The notes beneath the pieces were generated by a model that saw only the letters and a program-made list of their open reading frames with translations, was not told the origin of the DNA and did no database searches. A DNA stretch of 37,899 nt from Alphaproteobacteria bacterium (GTDB lineage Bacteria; Pseudomonadota; Alphaproteobacteria; Caulobacterales; Caulobacteraceae): assembly GCA_018821435.1 (NCBI GenBank), contig JAHJME010000038.1:1-37899 (forward strand). Reading direction: 5' to 3'. The position numbers and the translations under genes were made by a program. Shown here piece after piece: positions 1-7,041 of this stretch. The stretch's first letter is position 1. Every line of letters starts with the position of its first letter.

Positions 1-94
1 GGCCGCGGCTGGTGCGGCGGCTCCGGCCCCCGCGGCTGGCGCTCCGGCCGCAGCGGCTCCCGCCGCCCCGGCCGCGGTCCCCGCGAAGAAATAA
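1..94 (+). CDS. C-terminal end of an Ala/Pro-rich protein (partial)
   Basis: Only the last 30 codons are inside the window, read from position 2 to the TAA at 92-94. The visible tail is almost entirely alanine and proline with a few glycines and ends in Ala-Lys-Lys. Such low-complexity Ala/Pro tails occur at the ends of many unrelated alphaproteobacterial proteins, so no function can be assigned. The frame is supported by the stop and by the absence of other stops in it. The protein begins upstream of the window. Immediately downstream is a palindromic repeat rather than a simple terminator. Confidence 0.5.
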   Translation, partial: AAAGAAAPAPAAGAPAAAAPAAPAAVPAKK

Positions 95-101
95 GAACCA
101 T

Positions 102-256
102 CCTTCTCCCCTTGCGGGAGAAGGTGTCGCCCGCAAGGGTGACGGATGAGGGGTCGCACCGAGCCATCGGGCGGCCCTTCGTCGTTTTTGGCGGACAGGC
201 CGTGCGACCCCTCATCCGGCCGCTGCGCGTCCACCTTCTCCCGCACGGGGAGAAGG
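102..256. repeat. REPIN-like inverted pair of palindromic intergenic repeats
   Basis: Two copies of one unit face each other. The left unit starts at 102 with a hairpin (CCTTCTCCCC, then GGGAGAAGG) followed by GGATGAGGGGTCGCAC; the right unit, ending at 256, is its near-perfect reverse complement. About 40 bases of unrelated sequence lie between. Each unit folds by itself and the two can pair into a long cruciform or hairpin. This is the architecture of paired REP sequences. It fills the gap between the convergent ends of the Ala/Pro-rich gene and the NlpC/P60 gene, where it could also act as a bidirectional terminator. A second pair of the same general design is at 28206-28435. Confidence 0.7.
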
Positions 257-260
257 ACGC

Positions 261-1094
261 CTAAACCCGCCGATAGCTGGTCGGCTGGCCCGAACCGTTG
301 GCGTCGATCCGCGCGATGGCCGCGCTCAGCGGTTCGGTCACCGTGGCCATGTGGTGGCCGTTGGCGTGGACGATGCGCCCGTCGCCCAGACCCAGGGCCA
401 CATGGCCTTTCCAGAACACCAGGTCACCCCGGCCGAAATCGGCCGCCGCGATCTCCAGGCCCAGGGCCTGCTGCTGGTCGGTGTCGCGCGGACAGGCCCG
501 GCCGCAGGCGAACAGCGCCTGCTGGGTCAGGCCCGAGCAATCCAGGCCCAGGCTCTCGCGACCGCCCCACAGGTAGGGCGCGCCGACGAAGCGCTCGGCC
601 ACCGCCGCCCAGTCCTCCTCGAACTGGCCGATAGGGGTCAGGTGCGCGGCGGTCATCCAGCCGGCGCCGGTCACCTTGGCCAGCTTGCCCTCGACGGTTT
701 CCACCGTGACCAGGCTGTTGATCGAATAGGGACCCAGCGCGCGCGACTTGATGCTGGCCTCGGCGAACGCATAGGTCCGGAGCGCCGCGACGCGGTGGGT
801 CGGCATCGGCCCGGCGGGTTGCAGGGCCGCGGCCTCCACGAAGCCCACGTAGCCGTCGCGGGCCGCCTGGCCGAACAGCCAGCCGCCCTCTTCCTCAAGC
901 ACCTCGAAGCGCTCGCCGAACAGGATCTGGTCCATCTGTTCGGCATTGGCGTCGGGCGCCGACCGGATCGCGGCGGCGGGCGCCATGCAGCTCATGGCCT
1001 TGGGATCGAGGTAGACCTCGGCTTCCAGCACGCCTTCCAGGCTACGGGCGGCGATGCCGTCGCGCCAGGGCGTGATGCGCGGATCGTGCTTCAT
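261..1094 (-). CDS. NlpC/P60-family cysteine peptidase with N-terminal SH3-like domains
   Basis: A 277-residue protein predicted to cleave peptide bonds in cell-wall or related gamma-glutamyl/D-amino-acid peptides. The C-terminal third carries the NlpC/P60 catalytic pattern: LDCSGL with nucleophile Cys186, GHVAL with His231, and a following HANGHH segment for the third catalytic position. Residues about 30-155 look like two bacterial SH3-type modules (for example GERFEVLEEEGGW and GYVGFVEAAAL), as in dipeptidyl-peptidase VI-type enzymes. No signal peptide is visible, so a cytoplasmic role in recycling of murein peptides is likelier than secretion (inference). Its ATG overlaps the stop of the upstream aminopeptidase by 4 bp, which implies translational coupling, and the two peptidases may act in sequence on the same peptides. 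Confidence 0.88.
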   Translation of the reverse strand: MKHDPRITPWRDGIAARSLEGVLEAEVYLDPKAMSCMAPAAAIRSAPDANAEQMDQILFGERFEVLEEEGGWLFGQAARDGYVGFVEAAALQPAGPMPTHRVAALRTYAFAEASIKSRALGPYSINSLVTVETVEGKLAKVTGAGWMTAAHLTPIGQFEEDWAAVAERFVGAPYLWGGRESLGLDCSGLTQQALFACGRACPRDTDQQQALGLEIAAADFGRGDLVFWKGHVALGLGDGRIVHANGHHMATVTEPLSAAIARIDANGSGQPTSYRRV

Positions 1095-2476
1095 GCGAAA
1101 CGCTCGCGGATCATGCGGTAGAGGCCGCGAATGGCCTGGGCTTCACCGCCACCGGGGAATCCGGGGCGGGCGCGTGGGTTCCACGCGAAGATATCCAGAT
1201 GGACCCACGGTCCCGGCGGCGCGAACCGCTGGAGGAACAGGGCGGCGGTCACCGAGCCCGCCTGGGCCCAGCCGTCGGGGTCGTTCTTGATCTCGGCCAC
1301 GTCGCTGTCCAGCGCGTCGGCGTAGGGCTTCCAGAGCGGCATCCGCCACAGAGGATCCGATTCCATCGTCGCCGCCGAGTCGATCTGCGCGGCGAGGCCC
1401 TCATCGTCGGTGTAGAACGGCGGAAGCTGCGGCCCCAGCGCGATCCGCGCCGCGCCGGTCAGGGTCGCCATGTCGATGGTCAGGTCCGGTTCCAGCTCGC
1501 AGGCCCGCGTCAGCGCGTCGGCCAGGATCAGGCGGCCTTCCGCGTCGGTGTTGCCCACCTCGATGCTGAGGCCCTTCCGCGAGGCCAGCACATCGCCCGG
1601 CCGCATGGCGTCGCCCGAGATGGCGTTCTCGACCACGGGGACCAGCACGGACAGGCGCACCGGCAGCTTCGCCGCCATCACCATCCGGCCCAGCGCCAGG
1701 GCGTGGGCGGCGCCGCCCATGTCCTTCTTCATCAGGCGCATGCCAGCCGACGGCTTGATGTCCAGGCCGCCGGTGTCGAACACCACGCCCTTGCCGACGA
1801 TGCAGACCAGCGGCTTATCGCCCCCATCCTTGCCCTGCGGGGCCCAGCTCATCTCGATGAAGCGCGGCGCGCGGGCGACGTCGGCGGCGCGGCCGACGGC
1901 GTGGATGGCGGGATAGTTGGCTTCGAGCAGGCCCTGGCCCTCGATCACCGTGATCGCGGCGCCGTGCTGCTCGGCGATCTCGCGGGCGATGGTCTCGATC
2001 TGCAGCGGGCCCATGTCGTTGGCCGGCGTGTTGACCATGTCGCGGACCAGCGCGCAGGCGTGGGCCACCTGCCGCACCTCGGCGATGTCGGCGCCGTCGG
2101 CCAGCAGCCGGGGCCGCTCTGCGTCACGGGCCTTGTACCGGTCGAACCGGTAGCTCCCCAGCGCGAACGCCAGGGCAGCCTGGTCGGCTTTGACCGCATC
2201 GGGCGTCTGGACGAAGCGATAGACGCCGGCCGGCAGCTTGGCCGGCAGGGCGCGCAGGACGGTCCAGCTGTCGCCGGCGCCGAACAGCACCCGGGCCAGC
2301 GCGCCTTGCGCGTCGGGGACCAGCAGCAGTTGGCCGGCCTTGCCCTTGAACTCGGCGGTGCGGGCCAAGGCCGCGGCGAACGGATCAGCCGCCAGGGCCG
2401 CCGTGGTCTCGGCTTCGGTCAGCGCATGGATCGGCGTGACCGCGCCGTCCCAGACATCGAGGATGATCTCGGACAT
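1091..2476 (-). CDS. M17 leucyl aminopeptidase family protein
   Basis: A 461-residue cytosolic dimetal aminopeptidase. The M17 signature NTDAEGRL is intact, and the metal-binding segment GKGVVFDTGGLDIKP followed by MKKDMGGAA supplies the expected Lys and Asp ligands. The N-terminal 150 residues form the variable domain typical of the family; total length is slightly below the roughly 500 of E. coli PepA, closer to PepB-like members. The start codon lies 3 bp after the cpaA stop and the gene's end overlaps the NlpC/P60 start (ATGA), so cpaA, this gene and the P60 gene look like one operon. It releases N-terminal residues from short peptides, which fits a pairing with a murein-peptide hydrolase (inference). 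Confidence 0.92.
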   Translation of the reverse strand: MSEIILDVWDGAVTPIHALTEAETTAALAADPFAAALARTAEFKGKAGQLLLVPDAQGALARVLFGAGDSWTVLRALPAKLPAGVYRFVQTPDAVKADQAALAFALGSYRFDRYKARDAERPRLLADGADIAEVRQVAHACALVRDMVNTPANDMGPLQIETIAREIAEQHGAAITVIEGQGLLEANYPAIHAVGRAADVARAPRFIEMSWAPQGKDGGDKPLVCIVGKGVVFDTGGLDIKPSAGMRLMKKDMGGAAHALALGRMVMAAKLPVRLSVLVPVVENAISGDAMRPGDVLASRKGLSIEVGNTDAEGRLILADALTRACELEPDLTIDMATLTGAARIALGPQLPPFYTDDEGLAAQIDSAATMESDPLWRMPLWKPYADALDSDVAEIKNDPDGWAQAGSVTAALFLQRFAPPGPWVHLDIFAWNPRARPGFPGGGEAQAIRGLYRMIRERFA

Positions 2477-2479
2477 GCG

Positions 2480-2995
2480 CTAGAGGCCCAGGGCCACGCC
2501 GAACGGCGAGGCGGTGAAGGCGAACAGGGCGCCCACGGCGATGGCCACCCCGTAGGGAATGCCCTCGCCCGAGTCGGCCAAGCGGTTCACCCACCGGGGA
2601 CCCAGGGCGACCGCGGCGCGGAAGTGGGCCGATCGCAGCATCAGCAGGGAGAGGGCCAGCATGCCGCCGGTCATCGCGGTGGCCACCAGGAAGGTCGGCA
2701 GCGCGGGCACGCCTAGCCAGAGAACCACGGCCGCGATCAGCTTGGCGTCGCCGCCGCCCATCCATCCGAGCGCGAACATGCCCGCGCCGACGACCAGGAA
2801 ACCCAGGCCCACCGCCAGTTGCAGGCCCAGCGCCGGCAGCGACACGCCGACAGCTAGGCCGGCCACAGGAAACAGCGCCAGCAGCGCCAGCGGAATCCAG
2901 TTGGGGATGGTGAAAGAGATCGCGTCGCTGAACGCCGCGCTCAGAACGAGCGCGGGAAAACAGAGCACCAGGGCGGCGGCGAGCAGCGCGAGCAT
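2480..2995 (-). CDS. cpaA: Prepilin peptidase CpaA (A24 family, Tad/Flp pilus)
   Basis: A 171-residue polytopic inner-membrane aspartyl protease that processes Flp-type prepilins. The two catalytic aspartates of the A24 family are visible: Asp24 in the SDAISFTIPNW segment and Asp83 in MGGGDAKL. About six hydrophobic segments surround them, and there is no N-methyltransferase domain, as expected for the short CpaA/TadV type. It lies downstream of pilA, its substrate, in the order found in Caulobacter, but is separated from it by a strong terminator. Downstream, instead of cpaB and the rest of the tad secretion genes, comes an aminopeptidase gene 3 bp away. The ATG at 2995 fits the hydrophobic N-terminus; its ribosome-binding site is not obvious. 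Confidence 0.9.
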   Translation of the reverse strand: MLALLAAALVLCFPALVLSAAFSDAISFTIPNWIPLALLALFPVAGLAVGVSLPALGLQLAVGLGFLVVGAGMFALGWMGGGDAKLIAAVVLWLGVPALPTFLVATAMTGGMLALSLLMLRSAHFRAAVALGPRWVNRLADSGEGIPYGVAIAVGALFAFTASPFGVALGL

Positions 2996-3063
2996 CGGGG
3001 CATAACCTCTCTGATCGTCCTTATGCCAGCCGGCAAATGAACGGAGCGTTGCAGCGAAGCTTC

Positions 3064-3098
3064 AAAAGAAAAGGCCCCCGGCGTTTCCGCCGGGGGCC
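3064..3098 (-). terminator. Rho-independent terminator after pilA
   Basis: On the minus strand, a perfect 11-bp GC-rich stem (3073-3083 with 3088-3098, loop of 4) is followed directly by TTTTCTTTT. It sits 24 bp after the pilA stop and before cpaA. This would uncouple highly expressed pilA from cpaA, consistent with the pilin needing far more transcript than its peptidase. Confidence 0.92.
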
Positions 3099-3121
3099 TC
3101 GATCTCGAACTGGGTCGGGGG

Positions 3122-3298
3122 TTAGGTGCCCGCCTTGTCCAGCTCGGTTTGGATGGTCGTGAAGGTCTTGTCCAGGCTCTCACCGACGAGGCCCACGGCG
3201 CCGACGATGACGACCGAGATCAGAGCGGCGATCAGGCCATATTCGATGGCGGTCGCGCCGGATTCGTCTTTCAGGAAGCGGGTCATGAACTTGGTCAT
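3122..3298 (-). CDS. pilA: Flp-type pilin PilA
   Basis: A 58-residue major pilin of the Tad/Flp pilus. Translation gives a short basic leader (MTKFMTRFLKDESG), then the processing site between Gly14 and Ala15, with Glu19 (position +5 of the mature protein) and Tyr20 as expected for Flp pilins, then a hydrophobic helix of about 20 residues (ending near VGAVGLVG) and a short hydrophilic tail ending DKAGT. Length and leader closely resemble Caulobacter crescentus PilA from memory. The start is supported by AGGAG at about 9 nt spacing. CpaA, encoded next door, would cleave the leader. The upstream region has an unusual leader stem and clustered GANTC sites. It ends at a strong terminator. Confidence 0.96.
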   Translation of the reverse strand: MTKFMTRFLKDESGATAIEYGLIAALISVVIVGAVGLVGESLDKTFTTIQTELDKAGT

Positions 3299-3301
3299 TT
3301 G

Positions 3302-3511
3302 GATTCTCTCCTAGTTTCAGCGAGCAGACTGTAAGGGGCTTCAAGCTCTCGCCTGCTCGCCCCGAAGAACACGACCAATGTCCCTCACTGCATTTAAGAC
3401 CGCATGAATCCGGATGACTAATATACGTACACGATTAGCCGTTCTTAATGGTTTATATCTGTAAACCATCCCCGACAGAGCTTCGGATTCCCGTGGGGAA
3501 TCAACCGACTC
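3302..3511 (-). promoter_or_regulatory. pilA upstream region with clustered GANTC sites and CtrA-like box
   Basis: Five GANTC motifs (CcrM methylation sites) lie at 3302-3306, 3406-3410, 3486-3490, 3498-3502 and 3507-3511. The sites at 3486 and 3498 fall inside a 7-bp inverted repeat with a 3-nt spacer. At 3435-3449 the minus strand reads TTAAGAACGGCTAAT one base in, a near match to the CtrA consensus TTAA-N7-TTAA. An inverted repeat GGTTTA-N6-TAAACC lies next to it at 3450-3467. pilA is CtrA-controlled in C. crescentus (established knowledge), so a cell-cycle promoter here is reasonable. No exact CtrA site or transcription start could be fixed by eye. Confidence 0.4.
3320..3360 (-). promoter_or_regulatory. 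Stem-loop in the pilA 5' leader
   Basis: Perfect 8-bp arms GCGAGCAG (minus strand, 3360-3353) and CTGCTCGC (3327-3320) enclose 25 nt. The element ends about 20 nt before the pilA start and just before the AGGAG ribosome-binding site. If transcribed it would form an upstream hairpin that could stabilise the message or control ribosome access. It could instead be an operator dyad if transcription starts downstream of it. Confidence 0.45.
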
Positions 3512-4948
3512 TCAGGCGGCGTAGGCAGCGCCGCGTCCGCCGCCCCGCACGAACGCCAACCCGACCAACCCCACGGCCAGCAGGAAAAGCAACGTCGCGA
3601 AGCCGCCCTGCTGCGTTCCCGTGGCTCGCGTGCCGATGTTGACCAGGGTCGGTGCGAGCCAGGCGGTGGCCACCCCCGACAGCGCATAGACGCCGAAGAA
3701 CGCGCCGGTTTGCTCGGGCGGCGTGATCCGCGTCAGCAACGTGCGGCTGGAGGCGTATTGGGCGGTGATGAAAATCGCATTCACGAAGCCTATGCCCACG
3801 AAGATCATGTCGGGCAGGTGGCCGAAGACCGGCCCATTCCACAGCGGACCGTGCGCGGCCGCGTCATAGGGCCAGAAGAACACGATCATGTCCGGCCGCA
3901 TGCCCAGGAAGCAGGTCAGCGACAGCATGGTCATGAAGATCTCCAGCCGCAGAGCGTTCTTCGGACCGATGCCCGCGTCCAGCCACCGGCCGACGAAGCC
4001 GCCCAGCACGGCGAAGATCGACAGCAGGATGCCGTACGCCAGCATCTCCAGCGCGCCCCACTTCATCACCCCCACCGCATAGACCCCGGCGTAGACCAGC
4101 ACGCCGTTCATCCCGTCGACGAAGAACATCCGCGAGCCGATGTAGATGGCCGCGTCCCGGTAGCGGCTGATGGTCTTCAGCATCCGCCACAGCTCGCCGG
4201 CGCCCTGCGCCAGGGCCTTCGCCGCCTTGATGCCCGTGGCCGGCGCGTCCGGCGTCCAGAGGAACAGCGGGATCGAGCCGAAGAACAGCAGGCCCGCCGC
4301 CAGCAGCGCCACCACCCGCTCGGGCTCGTGGGTCGCGGGGTCCAGCCCGAACAGCGGCGCCGAGGGCACCCAGCTCCAGTCCACCTTGCCCGGCAGGGCG
4401 AAGGCCCAGGCCGTGAACACCAGCGCCAGCACCGAGAACAGGTTGCCCAGCGACAGCGCCAGCCCCGAGGCCTTGTGCGCGCCCTGCAGGCCCGCGGCGC
4501 GGACCAGCAGCGAATTGTGCAGCACCTCGCTGTAGTTGAAGAGCACCTGCACGGTCATGGCGAACAGCATGGTCATCGCCACCGACAGGCCCGACCCGTC
4601 CGGCTTGGCGAACCACAGCGCCGCGCACAGCGGGACCATGATCCCCACGATCAGCGCCAGCCAGCCCTTGCGCCGGCCGACCTTGTCGATCGAGGCGCCG
4701 ATGAAGGGCGCGGTGGCCATCACCGCCCAGCCGGCCCACTGCTGCCAGCGCGAGATGATCTCCTGGCCGCGCACCGGATCGCCGACCATCGTGCCGGCGA
4801 CGTAGGGCATGAAAATGTAGATCGTGATCAGGATGACGAAGGGGTCGCGGCCACCCTCGAAGATCGACCAGGCCACCCCGCCCCGGTCCAGTCGGCCATT
4901 ATCGACGGCGGACGGTCCACGGGCTTCGGCGGCGCTGGCGTCGGTCAC
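3512..4948 (-). CDS. MFS transporter, UMF1/Atg22-like
   Basis: A 478-residue integral membrane protein with about twelve hydrophobic segments. Features recalling the UMF1 (Atg22-like) branch of the major facilitator superfamily are the early VAWSIFEGGRDPFVILITIY segment, a GASIDKVGRRKGW loop after the second helix (the MFS D-R-x-G-R-R/K signature), a long loop containing FGLDPATHEPERV before the central helices, and a late SRTLLTRITPPEQTGAFFG segment typical of this group. The substrate is unknown; fungal Atg22 exports amino acids from the vacuole, and bacterial members are uncharacterised. It is the last gene of a minus-strand run that starts at amn and lies 75 bp after the aminotransferase gene, so co-transcription is possible. 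The pilA promoter region lies directly downstream. Confidence 0.85.
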   Translation of the reverse strand: MTDASAAEARGPSAVDNGRLDRGGVAWSIFEGGRDPFVILITIYIFMPYVAGTMVGDPVRGQEIISRWQQWAGWAVMATAPFIGASIDKVGRRKGWLALIVGIMVPLCAALWFAKPDGSGLSVAMTMLFAMTVQVLFNYSEVLHNSLLVRAAGLQGAHKASGLALSLGNLFSVLALVFTAWAFALPGKVDWSWVPSAPLFGLDPATHEPERVVALLAAGLLFFGSIPLFLWTPDAPATGIKAAKALAQGAGELWRMLKTISRYRDAAIYIGSRMFFVDGMNGVLVYAGVYAVGVMKWGALEMLAYGILLSIFAVLGGFVGRWLDAGIGPKNALRLEIFMTMLSLTCFLGMRPDMIVFFWPYDAAAHGPLWNGPVFGHLPDMIFVGIGFVNAIFITAQYASSRTLLTRITPPEQTGAFFGVYALSGVATAWLAPTLVNIGTRATGTQQGGFATLLFLLAVGLVGLAFVRGGGRGAAYAA

Positions 4949-5023
4949 TCGGTCATCCCCGGACAGCCGTTCTCGGGGACGGCGTTCGCGTCACCGTAAC
5001 CGGCGGGGATAGGTTGTCGATGG

Positions 5024-6208
5024 TTACGTAAGGCGAGCGTCGGCGGCGGCCAGCGCCGCAGCGGTATCGACCTTCACGCCCTGCGCGGCCAACGCTTCGC
5101 CCAGCGCCGTCAGGCACAGGCGGACATGCCACGGGGTGGCCGAGGCGCCCATCAGCCCGATGCGCCAGACCTTGCCCTTGAGCGGCCCCAGGCCCGCGCC
5201 GATCTCCAGGTCCCAGGCCTTCAGCACATGGGCCCGGACGGCCGCCTCGTCGACGCCGTCTGGGACCAGGACCGTGTTGAGCTGCGGCAGCCGGGACTTC
5301 GCGTCGACCAGCATCTTCAGGCCGCCCGCCTCCAGGCCGGCGACCAGCGCCTCATGCATCCGGCCGTGGCGCACCGTGGCCGCCTGGACGCCCTCCTCGA
5401 AGATCGCCACCAGCGACTCGTGCAGGCCGTACAGCGCATTGATCGGCGCCGTGTGGTGATAGGTCCGGCCACCGCCCCCACTGCCATCCGGGCCGCCCCA
5501 GTAGGACATCAGCAGGTTGAAATCGAGCAGCCAGTTGCGGACCTTGGTCTTGCGCCCCTGGATCGCCGCCTGGGCCCGTTTGCTGATGGCGATGGGCGAC
5601 AGGCCGGGGGGCGCGGACAAGCACTTCTGGGTCCCGGAGTAGATCACGTCGGCGTCCCACGCCGCGGCGTCCACGGTGATCCCGCCCAGCGAGGTCACGC
5701 AGTCCACCACCGACAGGGCGCCGTGCTTGCGCGCCAGCCCGCACAGGCTCGCCGCGTCGCTGCGCGCGCCGGTCGAGGTCTCGGCGTGCACGAAGGCCAG
5801 CACCTTGGTCGGCGCCTCCGCCAGCGCCGCCTCGACCCGCGCTGGATCGACAGGCTGGCCCCAGTCGTGATCGACCGTCACCACCGTGGCGCCGGCCCGG
5901 TCGGCCATGTCGGCCATTCGTCCGCCGAACGCGCCGTTGACCGCCACCACGCAGCGGTCGCCGGGCTCCAGCAGGTTCATCATCGCCGCTTCCATCCCCG
6001 CCGTGCCCGGCGCGGGCAGCGGGACGCAGGCGTGGTCGGGGGCATTGAACAGCCGCTGCAGCGCCGTCTTGATTTCCTCCATCAGCGCCTGGAACGCCGG
6101 GTCCAGGTGGCCGATGGTCGGGCGGGCCACGGCGGCCAGGACGCGGGGGCTGACGTCGGAGGGGCCGGGACCCATCAGGATCCGGCGGGGCGGTTGGAAG
6201 CTTTGCAT
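5024..6208 (-). CDS. Class V aminotransferase, alanine/serine-glyoxylate aminotransferase type
   Basis: A 394-residue PLP enzyme from the ATG at 6208 (MQSFQPPRR), which lies 7 bp after the upstream gene's stop; an in-frame start further up would extend into that gene. Fold-type I landmarks of the AGXT group are present: GPGPSDVSPRVL near the N-terminus, a glycine-rich turn PAPGTAGMEAAM, VVDCVTSLGG with the PLP-pyridine Asp169, and YSGTQKCLSAPPG with Schiff-base Lys195. It is expected to transfer an amino group from alanine or serine to glyoxylate in the cytoplasm; the exact donor cannot be read from the sequence. It is tightly linked to two tyrosine-phosphatase-like genes and AMP nucleosidase upstream. 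Confidence 0.88.
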   Translation of the reverse strand: MQSFQPPRRILMGPGPSDVSPRVLAAVARPTIGHLDPAFQALMEEIKTALQRLFNAPDHACVPLPAPGTAGMEAAMMNLLEPGDRCVVAVNGAFGGRMADMADRAGATVVTVDHDWGQPVDPARVEAALAEAPTKVLAFVHAETSTGARSDAASLCGLARKHGALSVVDCVTSLGGITVDAAAWDADVIYSGTQKCLSAPPGLSPIAISKRAQAAIQGRKTKVRNWLLDFNLLMSYWGGPDGSGGGGRTYHHTAPINALYGLHESLVAIFEEGVQAATVRHGRMHEALVAGLEAGGLKMLVDAKSRLPQLNTVLVPDGVDEAAVRAHVLKAWDLEIGAGLGPLKGKVWRIGLMGASATPWHVRLCLTALGEALAAQGVKVDTAAALAAADARLT

Positions 6209-6215
6209 GGAAACC

Positions 6216-6992
6216 CTAGGCCAGAAGGCGGTCGTGGATACGGCCACGCAGGTTGCTGTCGAGGCCCAGGGCCTCGTCGAGATAGCCGTCCAGCGAGCCG
6301 TGCGCCTCGGTCATCACCTTGAAGGCCATGTCCAGGTACTCGGCCTCGACCCGCATGGCGCTGATCAGCGCCTCGTCGGTGGCGACCCGGCCGCCGGCCG
6401 TCTCGGAGACGTACTCGCGCATCATCGGCAGGCGCGCGACCATCCGCTCGTGGTTGTTGGTCAGCAGGTAGTCGTCGCGGATGTCGTCCGCGTGGACCCC
6501 GGCCATGTGATGGGTCAGGGCGCAGATGATCCCCGTCCGGTCCTTGCCCGCCGCGCAGTGCACGAGGATCGGACCCTCGCTCTCGGCCAGCGCCTGGAAG
6601 TAGCGGCGATAGAGGTCGATGTGTCGCTTCTGGAACGGCGCGTGCCGGTAATAGTCCAGCATGTAGTCGCGGAACGAGGCGATGCTCAGGTCCGATTTCT
6701 GGATGAACGTCGACCACTCGTCGGCGGTGTCCTGGCCGATGTCGTTCTCGATCACCTGGGCGGCGAAACCGGTCCAGCGGCGCGACGGCTCGCGCTCGCG
6801 CTCGTTCGATCGGCGCAGGTCGACGATCACCGAAAGGCCCAGGGCCGCCATCTTCTCCAGGTCCGCATCCGTCGCCCGCGACTGCCCCGCCGAGCGGTAC
6901 AGCAGCCCGCGCTTCAGCCGCCGCTGCCCCGCGGCGTAGTCGCCGAAGTCGCGGAAGTTCTCGATGGCGTCGAAGGGAATGTGCCGGGTCAT
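6216..6992 (-). CDS. Tyrosine-protein phosphatase-like protein (Tyr_phosphatase3 type), copy 1
   Basis: A 258-residue cytoplasmic phosphatase of the cysteine-dependent family. The P-loop HCAAGKDRTG has nucleophile Cys146 and Arg152. The N-terminal ENFRDFG motif and the later VIVDLR segment are characteristic of the PF13350-type (IphP-like) phosphatases that act on phosphotyrosine, phosphoserine or phosphoinositides. The ATG at 6992 is preferred over an in-frame GTG at 7010 because it gives the same length and the same MTRHI start as the neighbouring paralogue. The two copies align end to end at roughly 40-45% identity by eye. Substrate unknown. Confidence 0.87.
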   Translation of the reverse strand: MTRHIPFDAIENFRDFGDYAAGQRRLKRGLLYRSAGQSRATDADLEKMAALGLSVIVDLRRSNEREREPSRRWTGFAAQVIENDIGQDTADEWSTFIQKSDLSIASFRDYMLDYYRHAPFQKRHIDLYRRYFQALAESEGPILVHCAAGKDRTGIICALTHHMAGVHADDIRDDYLLTNNHERMVARLPMMREYVSETAGGRVATDEALISAMRVEAEYLDMAFKVMTEAHGSLDGYLDEALGLDSNLRGRIHDRLLA

Positions 6993-7041
6993 GGCGGGGG
7001 TTCTAATCACCTTCCGCGCAGATTTCGAGACGCCCGCGGCG

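Noticed and set aside
1199..2716. Long open frames antisense to real genes (for example 1199-2716, 13149-15434, 21396-23342 and 23314-25644).
   Set aside because: They mirror real genes on the other strand, have no recognisable motifs, and are rich in Arg, Gly, Ala, Gln and His as expected from GC-rich antisense frames.
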